Numbered from the stretch's first letter, positions 45,567 through 55,847 are shown. The stretch: DNA of 64,000 nt from Trichococcus flocculiformis (GCF_900113645.1 NZ_FOQC01000003.1:119882-183881), one strand, 5' to 3'. Notes: a model not told the origin generated them from the letters alone. Numbers and translations are program-made.

Positions 45567-46463
45567 TTGAAAAAGAACGTTGTTGGTTCGATTCTTCTGA
45601 TTGCAATCGGAACATTTCTGTTCGCGATGGGCATCAATATGTTTTCCGTGGCGAACCATCTTGGCGAAGGCGGTGTCACCGGCATTAGTTTGTTGGCCTT
45701 CTATACCTTGGATGTCCCTGTAGCCATCACGAGTTTCGTGTTGAATGGCATCATACTGGTCATCGGATTCCGATTTTTGGAAAAATCGACCATGAGGCTG
45801 ACGCTTTTGGCCACACTGTTGATGTCGGTGTTTCTCCATCTGACTGCTGCTTGGCGCTATCCGATGGAAACAATCATTCTGGCTCCGCTTTGCTCCGGGT
45901 TTTTGGTCGGCACAGGCTTGGGACTCGTGATGCAGGCAGGCGGTTCAACGGCCGGGACCGACATCATCGCCTTGATTTTCAATAAATATCTCGGTTGGAG
46001 CACCAGTATCGCACTGGTCGTATTGGACCTGTTCGTCGTCGGACCTTCAATCTTCGTCATCGGGCTGGAGAATGTCGTTTTGACTGTCGTGCATCTCTAT
46101 GTGCAAACGAAAGTGCTGGATTTCATCTTGGAAGGGTTCAATCCGAAAAAACAAGTCCTGATCATCTCGGAGCGGCATCAGGAAATCGCTGATGCGATCG
46201 ATAAAAAAATCGGTCGCGGAATGACCTTCTTGGAAGGTGAAGGCTATTACTCCAAAAGCCAGAAGAAGGTGATTTTGATAGTCGTCAACAGACAGCAATT
46301 GATGCCGTTAAACCGTATTGTGACAGCCATCGATCCTAAAGCTTTCTTCACTATCAGCGAAGCTCAAAGCGTCATCGGAGAAGGTTTCTCTTATTTGATT
46401 TCGGATGAGCAATACCAGCAGAAAATCAACGATTTCATCGATGAACAGTCGCAACAACAATAA
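45567..46463 (+). CDS. YitT family membrane protein
   Basis: 298 residues with five predicted membrane helices in the first 175 (starting VVGSILLIAIGTFLFAMGI) and a C-terminal cytoplasmic DUF2179 domain (about 200-290, KKVILIVVNRQQL). The YitT_membrane motif GGSTAGTDIIALI is clear. The start is TTG at 45567 with GGAGGTGA 7 nt upstream. Some relatives act as transporters or permease-like proteins, but the substrate is unknown. Monocistronic with its own terminator. Confidence 0.9.
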   Translation: MKKNVVGSILLIAIGTFLFAMGINMFSVANHLGEGGVTGISLLAFYTLDVPVAITSFVLNGIILVIGFRFLEKSTMRLTLLATLLMSVFLHLTAAWRYPMETIILAPLCSGFLVGTGLGLVMQAGGSTAGTDIIALIFNKYLGWSTSIALVVLDLFVVGPSIFVIGLENVVLTVVHLYVQTKVLDFILEGFNPKKQVLIISERHQEIADAIDKKIGRGMTFLEGEGYYSKSQKKVILIVVNRQQLMPLNRIVTAIDPKAFFTISEAQSVIGEGFSYLISDEQYQQKINDFIDEQSQQQ

Positions 46464-46474
46464 AGCAACGACAC

Positions 46475-46529
46475 AACGAAAAAGAACGGCAAAGGACCAG
46501 TAAAAATGTCCTTGTCGTTCTTTTTCGTT
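46475..46529 (+). terminator. Terminator after yitT-like gene
   Basis: AACGAAAAAGAACG pairs with CGTTCTTTTTCGTT, with an inner CAAAGGAC/GTCCTTG stem. The poly-T lies inside the arm. Confidence 0.8.
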
Positions 46530-46603
46530 AGGATGCTGTGATGATCATACAAATAGTTGGACCTTCAGGAAAGCAGAAAAACGACGGTCTTCATGATATC
46601 CAT

Positions 46604-46861
46604 TTACTCCACCGCAGCATTGTAGTTCATTCTGGCAATCTTCAGGTTCTGCTCTTCTTCGCGCATTACGGCGAGATTTTTTTCCGAATTGTTTTTGATC
46701 CATTCACCTTTCACATCCGCTAAGGCGATTTCCTTACGCTCCAGTATTTTCTTCGCCTCCTGCAGCTCGAACTTCAACAATCCGAATTTCCTTTCCAGAT
46801 CTTGTATTTTTATCGGATTCTGTTCCTTCAATAGTTCAATTCTAGCTTTCAACTCTTCCAT
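46604..46861 (-). CDS. Small coiled-coil hypothetical protein
   Basis: About 85 residues, almost all helix: MEELKARIELLKEQ, then LERKFGLLKFELQEAKKILERKEIAL, with heptad-like Leu spacing and many Lys/Glu, indicating a coiled coil. No family recognised. ATG at 46861 has GGAGG 11 nt upstream and AAGG closer; a TTG at 46879 is also possible. It lies 45 bp after a DJ-1/PfpI gene in the same direction and may share its transcript. Confidence 0.6.
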   Translation of the reverse strand: MEELKARIELLKEQNPIKIQDLERKFGLLKFELQEAKKILERKEIALADVKGEWIKNNSEKNLAVMREEEQNLKIARMNYNAAVE

Positions 46862-46906
46862 ATACCTTGCCGCCTCCAATTCCTCAAAAACAGCTGTCTT
46901 AGCTCT

Positions 46907-47416
46907 TTATGCCGTCAAAAATTTGCATATTTCCAGTCCGAACTGCCTTGCCTGATCCGGACCGCTCGCAGTGATGATATTGCCGTCGACTGTCAACGCG
47001 GACTCAGAATAAATGGCTCCTTTTGCTTCAATAGTTGCGATTTCGGATTCGAAAACAGTCGCATTTTTCTTCTTCAACAAACCAGCATTCGCCAAGACCA
47101 CCGGCGCGATACAGATTGCAGCAACCATTTTGCCCTGCCCGTTCATCGCCTGTGCCAACATCCAGGCATGCGGATCGTCGAAGAAAACACGGCTCCCCTG
47201 ACCTCCAACGAACACCACTCCATCAAAACTGGTCGTATCGACATCCTCAACCAAAAGATCCGACTGCGCAATCCCGCCATGCACCCCCATACAAGTTCCG
47301 GTCTTGTGGCTTGCGATCCACATCTCATGCCCGCATTTCGCAACCTCTTCCTGGGTCATGAATAATTCTTCATCACGAAAGTCTTCAGGTGCAATCACAA
47401 ATATTACTTTTGCCAT
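46907..47416 (-). CDS. DJ-1/PfpI family protein
   Basis: 169-residue protein of the class I glutamine-amidotransferase-like superfamily. ATG at 47416 (MAKVIFVIAP) follows GGGGGA by 7 nt. Nucleophile-elbow cysteine in AAICIAPVVLANAG and the conserved Glu in FRDEELFM fit DJ-1/PfpI enzymes (possible glyoxalase III, deglycase or chaperone activities). A later His of some members is not obvious. Function not assigned. Confidence 0.85.
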   Translation of the reverse strand: MAKVIFVIAPEDFRDEELFMTQEEVAKCGHEMWIASHKTGTCMGVHGGIAQSDLLVEDVDTTSFDGVVFVGGQGSRVFFDDPHAWMLAQAMNGQGKMVAAICIAPVVLANAGLLKKKNATVFESEIATIEAKGAIYSESALTVDGNIITASGPDQARQFGLEICKFLTA

Positions 47417-47595
47417 ACGGTTGTCCCCCATTCATAGTTTATCCCGATTGGATAATGATCGCTTCGCTTTAAGAGCCGCGATCGAAAATCCCAAGGAAAA
47501 TCCGACTTTGGCTATCTAAATTATACTACAAGCCTAACAAGAAAGCGATTCCAACCAGGCGGCACTGCCTATTACTAGGCTCCGAGTCGAATCCG

Positions 47596-47646
47596 AAAAA
47601 ACGGTTGCCTACCTTGTCCGCAGACAGTGGTAAGCAACCGTTTTTT
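47596..47646. terminator. Terminator after yebC-like gene
   Basis: AAAAACGGTTGC pairs with GCAACCGTTTTT around an imperfect inner stem (TACC/GGTA). T runs are present in both directions. Confidence 0.8.
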
Positions 47647-47663
47647 ATTTTATCTGTACTATG

Positions 47664-48401
47664 TTATTCTTCGTCGTCCAGATCAGCGTTGTGGAATACT
47701 TCGGAGACATCATCATCGTCTTCCAGTTTTTCCAACATCGTTCTGAATTGCGTTTCTTTGTCCGCTGCAATAGACGACAAAGTTTGCGGAACCATTGTGA
47801 CCTCAGCTTCAGCCAGGACATAGCCTTCTGCCTTCAAAGCTTCGGAAACAGCATCAAAATCGGCAGGATCCGTGTAGATTTCGAAAACTTCATCACTCGT
47901 CTGCAGCTCTTCTCCACCGGCTTCCAATACGCTCATCAACATTGTATCTTCATCCACATCCAAGTCTTCACGTTCGATTGCGATATAGCCTTTACGGTCG
48001 AACATGTAACTAACCGAACCTGATTCACCTAAAGATCCTCCATTTTTATTGAAAGCAACCCGGATATTAGTGGCGGTACGGTTGCGGTTGTCTGTCAAAG
48101 CATGGACCAAAACGGCTACACCGTTCGGACCGTATCCTTCGTAAGTGACTTCTTCATAATTTTCGCCTTCTCCAGCAGATGTTGCTTTTTTGATGGCACG
48201 CGTGATGTTATCATTCGGCATGTTCGCTGCTTTCGCTTTATCGATCATTAAGCGCAGGCTCGGATTAGATGAGGGATCCGGACCGCTGTTTTTTGCAGCC
48301 ATATAAATTTCTTTCGATAATCTCTGAAAAATTTTACCTCGTTTTTGATCTGCAGCGCCTTTTGCACCTTTGATTTTACTCCATTTTGAATGTCCTGACA
48401 T
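47664..48401 (-). CDS. YebC/PmpR family protein
   Basis: Probable regulator or translation factor of the YebC family (COG0217). 245 residues with the strict N terminus [32 protein letters not shown] and NITRAIKKA, then acidic C terminus. Recent work ties some YebC members to translation of proline-rich stretches; which subgroup this is cannot be told here. Monocistronic. Confidence 0.92.
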   Translation of the reverse strand: MSGHSKWSKIKGAKGAADQKRGKIFQRLSKEIYMAAKNSGPDPSSNPSLRLMIDKAKAANMPNDNITRAIKKATSAGEGENYEEVTYEGYGPNGVAVLVHALTDNRNRTATNIRVAFNKNGGSLGESGSVSYMFDRKGYIAIEREDLDVDEDTMLMSVLEAGGEELQTSDEVFEIYTDPADFDAVSEALKAEGYVLAEAEVTMVPQTLSSIAADKETQFRTMLEKLEDDDDVSEVFHNADLDDEE

Positions 48402-48467
48402 TCAGATCCCTCTTCTCATCTATTAATTTACTCAATCATTTTATCAAAAGTAACCGCTTATGGCAAT

Positions 48468-48965
48468 TCACTTTCTGCCTTTTCTGACTGTAAAGAAGAA
48501 CCAACCGGTGATTACCGCCAAAACTGCTCCTGCGCCGGCCAAGACCACATCTTCCTTCATCGCAAATGCCGGAGACACCAGCGATTGATGAAATTCATCC
48601 GCAGCCGCGTAACTGACGGAAAGCAACAGCGCCACAACAACAGGTGTAACTACATCCCGCATCTTCCCGGAAAGACCGCCATACCAAAGATAAGTCAAGA
48701 TGAAATAGGAAAGGAACAACCATATCTTGCTGCCGAAGAATCCCAGAAAACCGAAATAGCCCAAAGCCTCCGTGCTGACCATCTGCTCACCGTATCGGAA
48801 GGTGAATGTTGCGAATAACCCGGAGAGCGGTTGCGATTGCAGGAAATTCGCGATGATGTTCGGCAAAGCATAAAAATCTTGTCGGAAAGTGGCACGGTAA
48901 TAGAGATAACCCATGATCAAAACTGCTCCCACTATATATGAATTGCTTCTTTGCTCTTTTTGCAT
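48468..48965 (-). CDS. VanZ family protein
   Basis: 165-residue membrane protein with about four helices (IVGAVLIMGYLYY, WLFLSYFILTYLW, VVVALLLSVSYAA, VVLAGAGAVLAVITGWFFF). The VanZ signature acidic-aromatic DEFHQSLV is present. Family members modify sensitivity to cell-wall antibiotics, but the reaction is unknown. Stands alone between yebC and a peptidase. Confidence 0.85.
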   Translation of the reverse strand: MQKEQRSNSYIVGAVLIMGYLYYRATFRQDFYALPNIIANFLQSQPLSGLFATFTFRYGEQMVSTEALGYFGFLGFFGSKIWLFLSYFILTYLWYGGLSGKMRDVVTPVVVALLLSVSYAAADEFHQSLVSPAFAMKEDVVLAGAGAVLAVITGWFFFTVRKGRK

Positions 48966-49075
48966 GTAGTATTTTTCCTTTCCTGATGTGAATTCTTTTA
49001 TTATTTCTGATGTAAAACGGATATAATGTACTTATGGCAATAAATTAGTCAATCAAGACTGAGAGGATGATCAGC

Positions 49076-50884
49076 ATGAAATATAGCCTTACCTGGGATT
49101 TGGACTCGTTTTTCGAAGGCGGGAGTTCTTCACCGGACCTACAAGACAAGATAAAATCCATCCAAGACGGATTGAAGGATTTTGAATCCGCAGCAAACAA
49201 TTGGAACCCTGAACGTGATAAACCGGAATACTCTGATTTGAAGGATTTGCTTCATTACGAGGAACAGTACACAAAAGCCCTGATGCAATGCAACAGTTTC
49301 ATAACAGGTATCCAATCCGCCGATGTATCGGATTTGAATGCAAGCGCAATCCATGCGCGAATAATTCAATTGTACAGCAAATTAACGATTATTCAAACGA
49401 CTCTGAAGAAAAAAATAACTGCCATCGAAGAAAACGATTGGACGTTGTTGGTGAAAATGCCTTCCTTTTCAGCTCTTGCATTTGCACTGTCAGAATGGCG
49501 CCAACAGGGCAGTCGCCTCCTCTCCGATAAGGAAGAAGCCTTATTGGCAAATTTGCGTGTCGATGGATTCAATGGCTGGAGCGCGCACTATGACACGCTC
49601 GTATCCTTCATCAAGATTCCTTTTGAAGAAGCTGACGGAACTTTGAACGAACTATCAGCTGGTCAAGCGATGAACCGGATGTATGCCGATCCCGATCCGA
49701 GCGTCCGCAGAAAAATATTCGTCGAGTGGGAAAAAGCTTGGGGATACCTTGCTCCAGCCTTCGCCGATACGCTGAACCACCTACAAGGTTTTCGTTTGGC
49801 GGATTTCGAGGCGCATCAGGATGAGGACTTCTTGGTGGAGCCATTGCGTTACAACCGCATCAAACGCGAGACACTGGAAACGATGTGGCAAGCCATCAGT
49901 ACGAACAAACAGCCCTTCCTTTCATTTTTGGACCGCAAAGCCGCTCTGATGGGCAAAGGCAGGCTGGCTTGGTATGATGTCGATGCCCCTGTGTCGCTCG
50001 GCAGTTTCCAGTCAAAAACCTTCAGCTTCGACGAAGCAGTCGATTACATCATCGAACACTTTGCCTCCTTCGGTCCGAAACTGGCAGACTTTTCCTTGGA
50101 CGCCGTCAAAAACCGCTGGGTAGAAGCCGAGAACCGATCAGGCAAAAGACCTGGAGGCTATTGCGAAGATTACCCGGAATCGAAAGAGTCACGGATTTTC
50201 ATGACCTTTACGGGTTCAGCCAGCGATATGAGTACACTGGCCCATGAATTGGGACATGCCTTCCATTCACACGTGATGCGCGATCTGCCGGATCTGAACA
50301 CGCGCTACGCCATGAACGTCGCCGAAACGGCATCGACTTTTGCGGAAACCATCATCAGCGCTGCCACAGTCAGGGAAGCGAGCAGCGATGAAGAAAAAAT
50401 TTCCTTGCTCAACACGAAGCTCGAAAATGCGACGGCCATGTTTCTGAATATACATGCTCGTTATCTTTTCGAGAAGACCTTCTACACCGAAAGGATGAAC
50501 GGCTTTGTCACTGCAGAACGACTGTCAGTAATGATGGAAGCCGCCCAAAAAGAGGCTTATCAAGATGCCTTGAGTGACTACCATCCCCTATTCTGGGCGA
50601 GTAAATTGCACTTTTTCATCGATGATGTGCCCTTCTACAATTTCCCTTACACGTTTGGCTTCCTGTTCAGCCTGGGAATCTATGCGCAATCGTTGCAGCA
50701 GACTGAAAATTTTGAAGAAACCTATATTTCGTTACTGCGGGATACTGGTTCGATGACAACTGAAGACCTTGTGCTGAAGCATCTTGGTGCCGATATCACT
50801 CAGCCGGACTTCTGGAATCAAGGATTGGAGATCATGGCAGCTGATGTAAAGGAATTCCTGCGCCTGACCGAAAAGTATGTCTAA
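49076..50884 (+). CDS. M3 family oligoendopeptidase
   Basis: Zinc metallopeptidase of the PepF/M3 group cleaving oligopeptides in the cytoplasm. 602 residues from ATG at 49076 (MKYSLTWDLD), with GAGAGGATGATC upstream; ATG at 49067 sits directly on the ribosome site. HExxH is visible as AHELGHAFHSHV near residue 390, with the third zinc ligand Glu in NVAETASTFAE. A TATAAT lies at 49022-49027. Best match by eye is oligoendopeptidase of the M3 PepF-like branch. Confidence 0.93.
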   Translation: MKYSLTWDLDSFFEGGSSSPDLQDKIKSIQDGLKDFESAANNWNPERDKPEYSDLKDLLHYEEQYTKALMQCNSFITGIQSADVSDLNASAIHARIIQLYSKLTIIQTTLKKKITAIEENDWTLLVKMPSFSALAFALSEWRQQGSRLLSDKEEALLANLRVDGFNGWSAHYDTLVSFIKIPFEEADGTLNELSAGQAMNRMYADPDPSVRRKIFVEWEKAWGYLAPAFADTLNHLQGFRLADFEAHQDEDFLVEPLRYNRIKRETLETMWQAISTNKQPFLSFLDRKAALMGKGRLAWYDVDAPVSLGSFQSKTFSFDEAVDYIIEHFASFGPKLADFSLDAVKNRWVEAENRSGKRPGGYCEDYPESKESRIFMTFTGSASDMSTLAHELGHAFHSHVMRDLPDLNTRYAMNVAETASTFAETIISAATVREASSDEEKISLLNTKLENATAMFLNIHARYLFEKTFYTERMNGFVTAERLSVMMEAAQKEAYQDALSDYHPLFWASKLHFFIDDVPFYNFPYTFGFLFSLGIYAQSLQQTENFEETYISLLRDTGSMTTEDLVLKHLGADITQPDFWNQGLEIMAADVKEFLRLTEKYV

Positions 50885-50895
50885 AGACAAAAGAC

Positions 50896-50943
50896 AAAAC
50901 ACATCCCTGCGACCTGTATTTTGGGTCGTAGGGATGTGTTTTT
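50896..50943. terminator. Bidirectional terminator
   Basis: AAAACACATCCCT pairs with AGGGATGTGTTTT, with an inner CGACC/GGGTCG. It ends the peptidase gene and touches the stop codon of the converging lipid kinase gene. Confidence 0.88.
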
Positions 50944-51838
50944 AAGAGCGTGCCGGTCCATAAACCTTTATAAAGGAAGGTAGTATCGCGATTTCAAGCG
51001 GAAATGCAGGGCCTTCATCACCGTCTACATTCGTGATCAGTTTATCGCCATCCGCAATGGCGACAGTAGCGTGTTTGAATGTTCTATAGATGACAGTATC
51101 CGAATTTTTGAGTTCACCCATGATAAGCTGAGGCAGGATTTTCAGAGAATCCGACAGACTGAACTCCTTGAAAACGACCATTCGCATTTTCCCGTCATCG
51201 ACTTCTGCTTGTGGCATGAAATGCTCGAAACTGGCGATTGAATTCGTCAAAGCAATCAGGAGGAGCGGGGATTCCTGAGTAAATGTTTCCTCATCCACTG
51301 TTATGCGGAAACGATGCATCGGCTGGTTCGCCAGCGCTTTCCCTCCTTCAATGAAGTAAGCCAGTGGACCTAATTTTGTTTTTTGCTCCACACTCACTTC
51401 TTCCACAGCTTCAGGAATCGCGCCGGCAGCAACATTAGACACAAAATATCGGTCATTAACTTTGCGGATATCCAAATCCAACAAGACCGCAGTTTCAAAC
51501 ATTTCGATAGCCTGCCCGGGGTCCAAAGGGATGCCGAGCGCCCTTGCTAGATCATTGACAGTGCCCAATGGTACGAAACCGAAAGAGACATCTGTTCCGG
51601 CAGCCGCCAAGCCGTTGATGGTTTCATTGACTGTGCCATCACCTCCCATGCAAAACACAGCTTCATGGCCGTTCTTTGCAGCTTCATACGCAAACTTCAT
51701 GGCATCGCCCTGTTTCCCTGTTTCTTTGACTGTCACCTCTTCGAACATGTTTCTCAATTGCGTTTCCATCAATTCCAGATAACTAGAGGCCATTTCGCCC
51801 CCTGATGATGGATTGACGATCAATGTACAAATGCCCAT
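50942..51838 (-). CDS. Diacylglycerol kinase-family lipid kinase
   Basis: 298-residue DAGK_cat protein of the YegS/BmrU/DgkB group that phosphorylates diacylglycerol or related lipids. The nucleotide-binding glycine stretch MGGDGTVNETINGLA (about 70) is strong; VPLGTVNDLARALGI follows, and the C-terminal NAD-kinase-like domain ends at FIKVYGP. It might be DgkB recycling DAG from lipoteichoic acid synthesis, but the exact lipid cannot be read. Confidence 0.9.
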   Translation of the reverse strand: MGICTLIVNPSSGGEMASSYLELMETQLRNMFEEVTVKETGKQGDAMKFAYEAAKNGHEAVFCMGGDGTVNETINGLAAAGTDVSFGFVPLGTVNDLARALGIPLDPGQAIEMFETAVLLDLDIRKVNDRYFVSNVAAGAIPEAVEEVSVEQKTKLGPLAYFIEGGKALANQPMHRFRITVDEETFTQESPLLLIALTNSIASFEHFMPQAEVDDGKMRMVVFKEFSLSDSLKILPQLIMGELKNSDTVIYRTFKHATVAIADGDKLITNVDGDEGPAFPLEIAILPSFIKVYGPARS

Positions 51839-51936
51839 TTCATTCCCCCACTTTCATTTTATCTCTAATGTAAGTGTAGCATGCACCACTCACATCCATA
51901 AAGTAGAACACCATTTTTCGAATTTTGAGCATATCC

Positions 51937-51966
51937 TTGGCTTTTCGCTTACAAAATGTGTATAAT
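51937..51966 (+). promoter_or_regulatory. Promoter of trhO
   Basis: -35 TTGGCT (51937-51942), 18-bp spacer, perfect -10 TATAAT (51961-51966). The ATG is 45 bp further. Confidence 0.75.
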
Positions 51967-52010
51967 TTCATAACGTTCGAAGTAAAACAGATTGAATTAG
52001 GGGGAGCAGT

Positions 52011-52991
52011 ATGACAAAAGACTATCGTGTCCTACTCTATTATAAATATACACCGATAGAGGATGCAGAAACATTCGCGCAAGAACATCTACGATTCTGC
52101 AAAGAAATCGGCTTAAAAGGAAGAATTTTGGTAGCACCGGAAGGCATCAACGGCACGGTCTCCGGAACAATCGATCAAACACAAGCCTACATCGCTCAAA
52201 TGAATGCAGATCCGCGCTTCAGCGACATCACCTACAAAATCGATGAGACAGACGGTCATGCCTTCAAAAAGATGTTCGTCCGCCCACGCCAGGAAATCGT
52301 TTCCTTGCATTTGGGAGGAGACGATCTCGATCCCAACGAAACTACTGGTGAATACTTATCTCCGGAAGCTTTCCGCGAAGCCATTCTAGACGAAAATACT
52401 GTCGTCATTGATGCCCGCAACGATTATGAGTACGACCTCGGCCACTTCCGCGGAGCTGTTCGTCCGGATATTGCAAACTTCCGCGAATTGCCGCAATGGA
52501 TCCGTGAAAACAAAGAACAATTTATGGAAAAACGAGTTGTGACTTATTGCACCGGCGGCATCCGTTGTGAAAAATTCTCAGGTTGGCTCGTCAAAGAAGG
52601 TTTTAAAGATGTCGGCCAACTGCATGGCGGGATCGCAACCTACGGCAAAGACGAAACGGTTAAAGGCGATCTTTGGGATGGGAAAATGTATGTCTTCGAT
52701 GAGCGCATCGGTGTGGATATCAATCGCATCGAACATGTCGTGGTCGGAAAGGACTGGTTCGATGGAACACCATGCGAACGCTACGTGAATTGCGCCAATC
52801 CAAGCTGCAACCGGAGAATACTTTGTTCCGAAGAAAACGAGCACAAATACATGCGCAGCTGTTCGCATGAATGCCGCGTCCATCAGCCGAATTATTATGT
52901 GCAACGTAATCAATTGACGCAGTCTGACGTTGAGGAACGTTTGGCTGCCATCGGTGAAACATTTGAGAATACTGCTACTACAACAGTATAG
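52011..52991 (+). CDS. trhO: tRNA U34 5-hydroxylation protein TrhO (rhodanese-like)
   Basis: Oxygen-dependent hydroxylase for 5-hydroxyuridine at tRNA position 34, formerly an uncharacterised sulfurtransferase (YceA/YbfQ). 326 residues: N-terminal domain (about 1-95), rhodanese domain with active-loop cysteine in [11 protein letters not shown] (near 180), and a C-terminal cysteine-rich module with [12 protein letters not shown] and SCSHEC that probably binds a metal. Start supported by GGGGGAG and the promoter above. Single gene. Confidence 0.92.
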   Translation: MTKDYRVLLYYKYTPIEDAETFAQEHLRFCKEIGLKGRILVAPEGINGTVSGTIDQTQAYIAQMNADPRFSDITYKIDETDGHAFKKMFVRPRQEIVSLHLGGDDLDPNETTGEYLSPEAFREAILDENTVVIDARNDYEYDLGHFRGAVRPDIANFRELPQWIRENKEQFMEKRVVTYCTGGIRCEKFSGWLVKEGFKDVGQLHGGIATYGKDETVKGDLWDGKMYVFDERIGVDINRIEHVVVGKDWFDGTPCERYVNCANPSCNRRILCSEENEHKYMRSCSHECRVHQPNYYVQRNQLTQSDVEERLAAIGETFENTATTTV

Positions 52992-53002
52992 CAATAACAT
53001 TG

Positions 53003-53034
53003 TCAGCAAGGATAATATTCCTTGCTGATTTTTT
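53003..53034 (+). terminator. Terminator after trhO
   Basis: TCAGCAAGGA pairs with TCCTTGCTGA, then TTTTTT. Confidence 0.9.
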
Positions 53035-53071
53035 GTGTTCCTCTCACTTAGTGATTGTTCACGCTATGTAA

Positions 53072-53100
53072 TAGTCAGGGCAGAGCTTTTTTGTTATACT
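53072..53100 (+). promoter_or_regulatory. Promoter of the class A PBP gene
   Basis: -10 TATACT (53095-53100) with TAGTCA 17 bp upstream as a weak -35. Confidence 0.55.
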
Positions 53101-53135
53101 GATAAGTGACCACCTGAAAAGGAAAGAGGGAATTT

Positions 53136-55760
53136 ATGAAGAATCCAGATGGAAATAATGCGGAAAAATGGCTGAAAAAAATCGGCGAATTTGTTAAACG
53201 CCTTGGGCAATCAATAAATAGCCGCCTCCAGCGGATTTTCACGAAAGAAAATGCTGCAAGAACAAAAGAGAGAGCTTTGCTGTGGGAACAAAAAACCCAC
53301 AAGCGTATAAACCAAAGTAAGACTTCATTGCGAAAAATGAAACATAAGTTGGACACCGAAACAAACATGAAACCGCTCCTTTCAAAAGGAGCTTTCGGTC
53401 TCAATGTTTTTTTCGGTGTCATCCGGAACATTTTTACCGGAATCATACTTCTGATGGTCTTGTTGGGCATGTTCGGCGGTGGTGCTGGTCTGGGTTATTT
53501 CGCTAATTTGATTTCAAAAGAAACTGCCCCTACCTACGAAAGCATGGCTGAAGACATCGGAAATGTCGAACTCGTTTCCACTATGTATTATGCGAACAGT
53601 GAGGCCATTTCGGAAATACGCACAGATTTGGTCAGGACAACTGTCGGATCAGAAAACATCTCTCCGCTCATCAAAGAAGCACTCATCGCAACAGAAGATG
53701 AAAATTTTTATGAGCATAATGGGATTGTACCTAAGGCCATTTTAAGGGCGTTGGTGACTGAACTGACCGGATTCGGCAGTCAAAGCGGCGGCTCAACATT
53801 GACGCAGCAGCTCGTCAAACAACAGATTTTGACGAATGAAGTGACTTTTTCCCGCAAAGCCAATGAGATTTTATTGGCGCTACGGCTTGAAAATTTCTTT
53901 ACGAAAGATGAAATTCTGACAGCCTACCTGAACGTCTCGCCATTCGGCCGAAACAGCAGTGGTTCCAACATCGCCGGCATAGAGGAAGCGGCGAACGGTA
54001 TTTTTGGCGTCCATGCTATCGATGTTTCGTTGGCTCAAGCGGCTTTTTTGGTGGGTATCCCACAGAATCCATATACTTATACCCCTTTCACCCAATACGG
54101 AGAAAGAAAAGAAGATTTGACTGCAGCCCTTAACCGAAAAAATACTGTGCTTTTCCGGATGCTCAGCGAGGGATATATCACCAAGGAAGAATATGATGCT
54201 GCAATCGCGTATGACATCACTCAAGATTTCGTACCTGCTAATGCCACACAAGAGGACCGGAACAGTTACCTTTATCAAGCTGTCGAACGTGAAGCAATCC
54301 TTGTTCTGATGGAACAGGCCGCAGCCGCAAACGAGCTTACGATGGACGATCTGGAAGCCGATATTGAATTGTACAACGAATATTACGCCAATGCCGACAA
54401 CACATTGCGCTTGTCCGGCTACAACGTATACAGTACAATCGACAAAGATGTCTACAACGGCATGCAAGAAGTGGCAGCAGATTACGGACAAACTTTGGGC
54501 GAAACCTTTGTGGATTCTTATGTCGATGCAAACGGAGTCACGCAGGAAGTGATTGAGCTTGCGCAAACAGGCAGTGTTCTTATCGAAAATCAGACCGGTA
54601 GAATCATTGGCTTCATCGGCGGACGAGATTTTTCAGTCAACCAAGTGGACCACGTATTCAGCACGAAACGTTCTCCTGGTTCCACGATTAAACCGTTGTT
54701 GGTCTACGCACCGGCGATTGAACAAAATCTGATTTATCCCGCCTCGATGGTGCCTGATACAAAGATAAGCATCAAACAGCCAGACGGCACGTTATGGGAG
54801 CCCACTAACTTCGGCGACACCATTTCCAATACTTACGTGACCGCGCGCCAGGCCCTCTACCAATCTAAGAATAATCCGACAATCAAACTCTATGTCGCTA
54901 TGAACAGCAAAGGAATGAATCCTGGGCAATATTTGGAAAAGATGGGTATCACTTCAATAGACGAATCGGAATACGGCAATCCGTCCCTAGCAATTGGGGC
55001 AACGAATGACGGACCGACTGTTTTGGAGCAGACCAGCGCGTTTACGACCTTCGCAACTGGAGGCGAGCATGTATCGCCTTACCTGATCGAAACAATCACG
55101 GACAAGCACGGAAATGTTGTTTATCAGCATGAGTCCGAAGCGACAAGAGTGTTCTCGCAGGATACAGCTTATTTGACTTTGGATATTCTGCGCGACGTCA
55201 TAACTGACGGCACTGGCCGTTCGATCAACAATTATCTGAATTTCAACGCTGACTGGGCCGGAAAGACCGGTACATCGGAAGCTAACCGTGACATTTGGTT
55301 CATCGCCAGCACCCCTACCGTTACGCTCAGCTCTTGGATGGGTTACGACAATTACAAGGGAGAACATGTCTTCTATGATCCGAATAATCAAGGACTTCCA
55401 ACTGGCCGAAATTTGAATTATTGGTCGCAAATCGCCAACAAAATCTACAGCATCAATCCGGGCATTCTCGGGACCGACCAGACGCATCAGCGGCCGGAAG
55501 GCATTGTCGAAAAATCAGTTTTGGCCGAAACCGGAACATTGGCAGGAACCGTGTCATTCGCGAACGGCTTATCCGTCACGCTTAATGGTGGAACAAGGAC
55601 CGACTTATTCAAAGCTGATGCGTTGCCGAAGCAAATTTCCTACTACTTCTCCCCCGGGGCTACCGATAAAGACCTGGAAGACTATTGGGATAGTTATTTG
55701 GCTGAAGCAGCAGCAAGACGCAATGCAGCCGCTGATGAAACTCCCACAACTGAAGAATAA
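53136..55760 (+). CDS. Class A penicillin-binding protein (bifunctional PBP)
   Basis: Peptidoglycan glycosyltransferase plus DD-transpeptidase, 874 residues. A long basic cytoplasmic tail (1-100) precedes one membrane helix (about 103-135). GT51 domain motifs follow: EDENFYEHNG with catalytic Glu, GGSTLTQQLVKQ and KDEILTAYLN. Transpeptidase motifs are SPGSTIKP (nucleophile near 515), SKNNP and KTGTSE. Closest to the PBP2A/PBP1b-like group of Lactobacillales; the subtype is not certain. GpsB, encoded at 12787, binds the cytoplasmic tails of such PBPs in other species. Confidence 0.93.
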   Translation: MKNPDGNNAEKWLKKIGEFVKRLGQSINSRLQRIFTKENAARTKERALLWEQKTHKRINQSKTSLRKMKHKLDTETNMKPLLSKGAFGLNVFFGVIRNIFTGIILLMVLLGMFGGGAGLGYFANLISKETAPTYESMAEDIGNVELVSTMYYANSEAISEIRTDLVRTTVGSENISPLIKEALIATEDENFYEHNGIVPKAILRALVTELTGFGSQSGGSTLTQQLVKQQILTNEVTFSRKANEILLALRLENFFTKDEILTAYLNVSPFGRNSSGSNIAGIEEAANGIFGVHAIDVSLAQAAFLVGIPQNPYTYTPFTQYGERKEDLTAALNRKNTVLFRMLSEGYITKEEYDAAIAYDITQDFVPANATQEDRNSYLYQAVEREAILVLMEQAAAANELTMDDLEADIELYNEYYANADNTLRLSGYNVYSTIDKDVYNGMQEVAADYGQTLGETFVDSYVDANGVTQEVIELAQTGSVLIENQTGRIIGFIGGRDFSVNQVDHVFSTKRSPGSTIKPLLVYAPAIEQNLIYPASMVPDTKISIKQPDGTLWEPTNFGDTISNTYVTARQALYQSKNNPTIKLYVAMNSKGMNPGQYLEKMGITSIDESEYGNPSLAIGATNDGPTVLEQTSAFTTFATGGEHVSPYLIETITDKHGNVVYQHESEATRVFSQDTAYLTLDILRDVITDGTGRSINNYLNFNADWAGKTGTSEANRDIWFIASTPTVTLSSWMGYDNYKGEHVFYDPNNQGLPTGRNLNYWSQIANKIYSINPGILGTDQTHQRPEGIVEKSVLAETGTLAGTVSFANGLSVTLNGGTRTDLFKADALPKQISYYFSPGATDKDLEDYWDSYLAEAAARRNAAADETPTTEE

Positions 55761-55763
55761 GCG

Positions 55764-55797
55764 AAAAGGCTGCCCGTCATGGCAGCCTTTTGTTTTT
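55764..55797 (+). terminator. Terminator after the PBP gene
   Basis: AAAAGGCTGCC pairs with GGCAGCCTTTT, then GTTTTT. Confidence 0.9.
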
Positions 55798-55847
55798 GGC
55801 ATTTGTATTTTCGTCAGCAGTGCCGGAAAACATTCCAAATTTCTTGC

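Noticed and set aside
53880..54566. 228-codon minus-strand frame
   Set aside because: Antisense of the class A PBP catalytic region, which is clearly coding.
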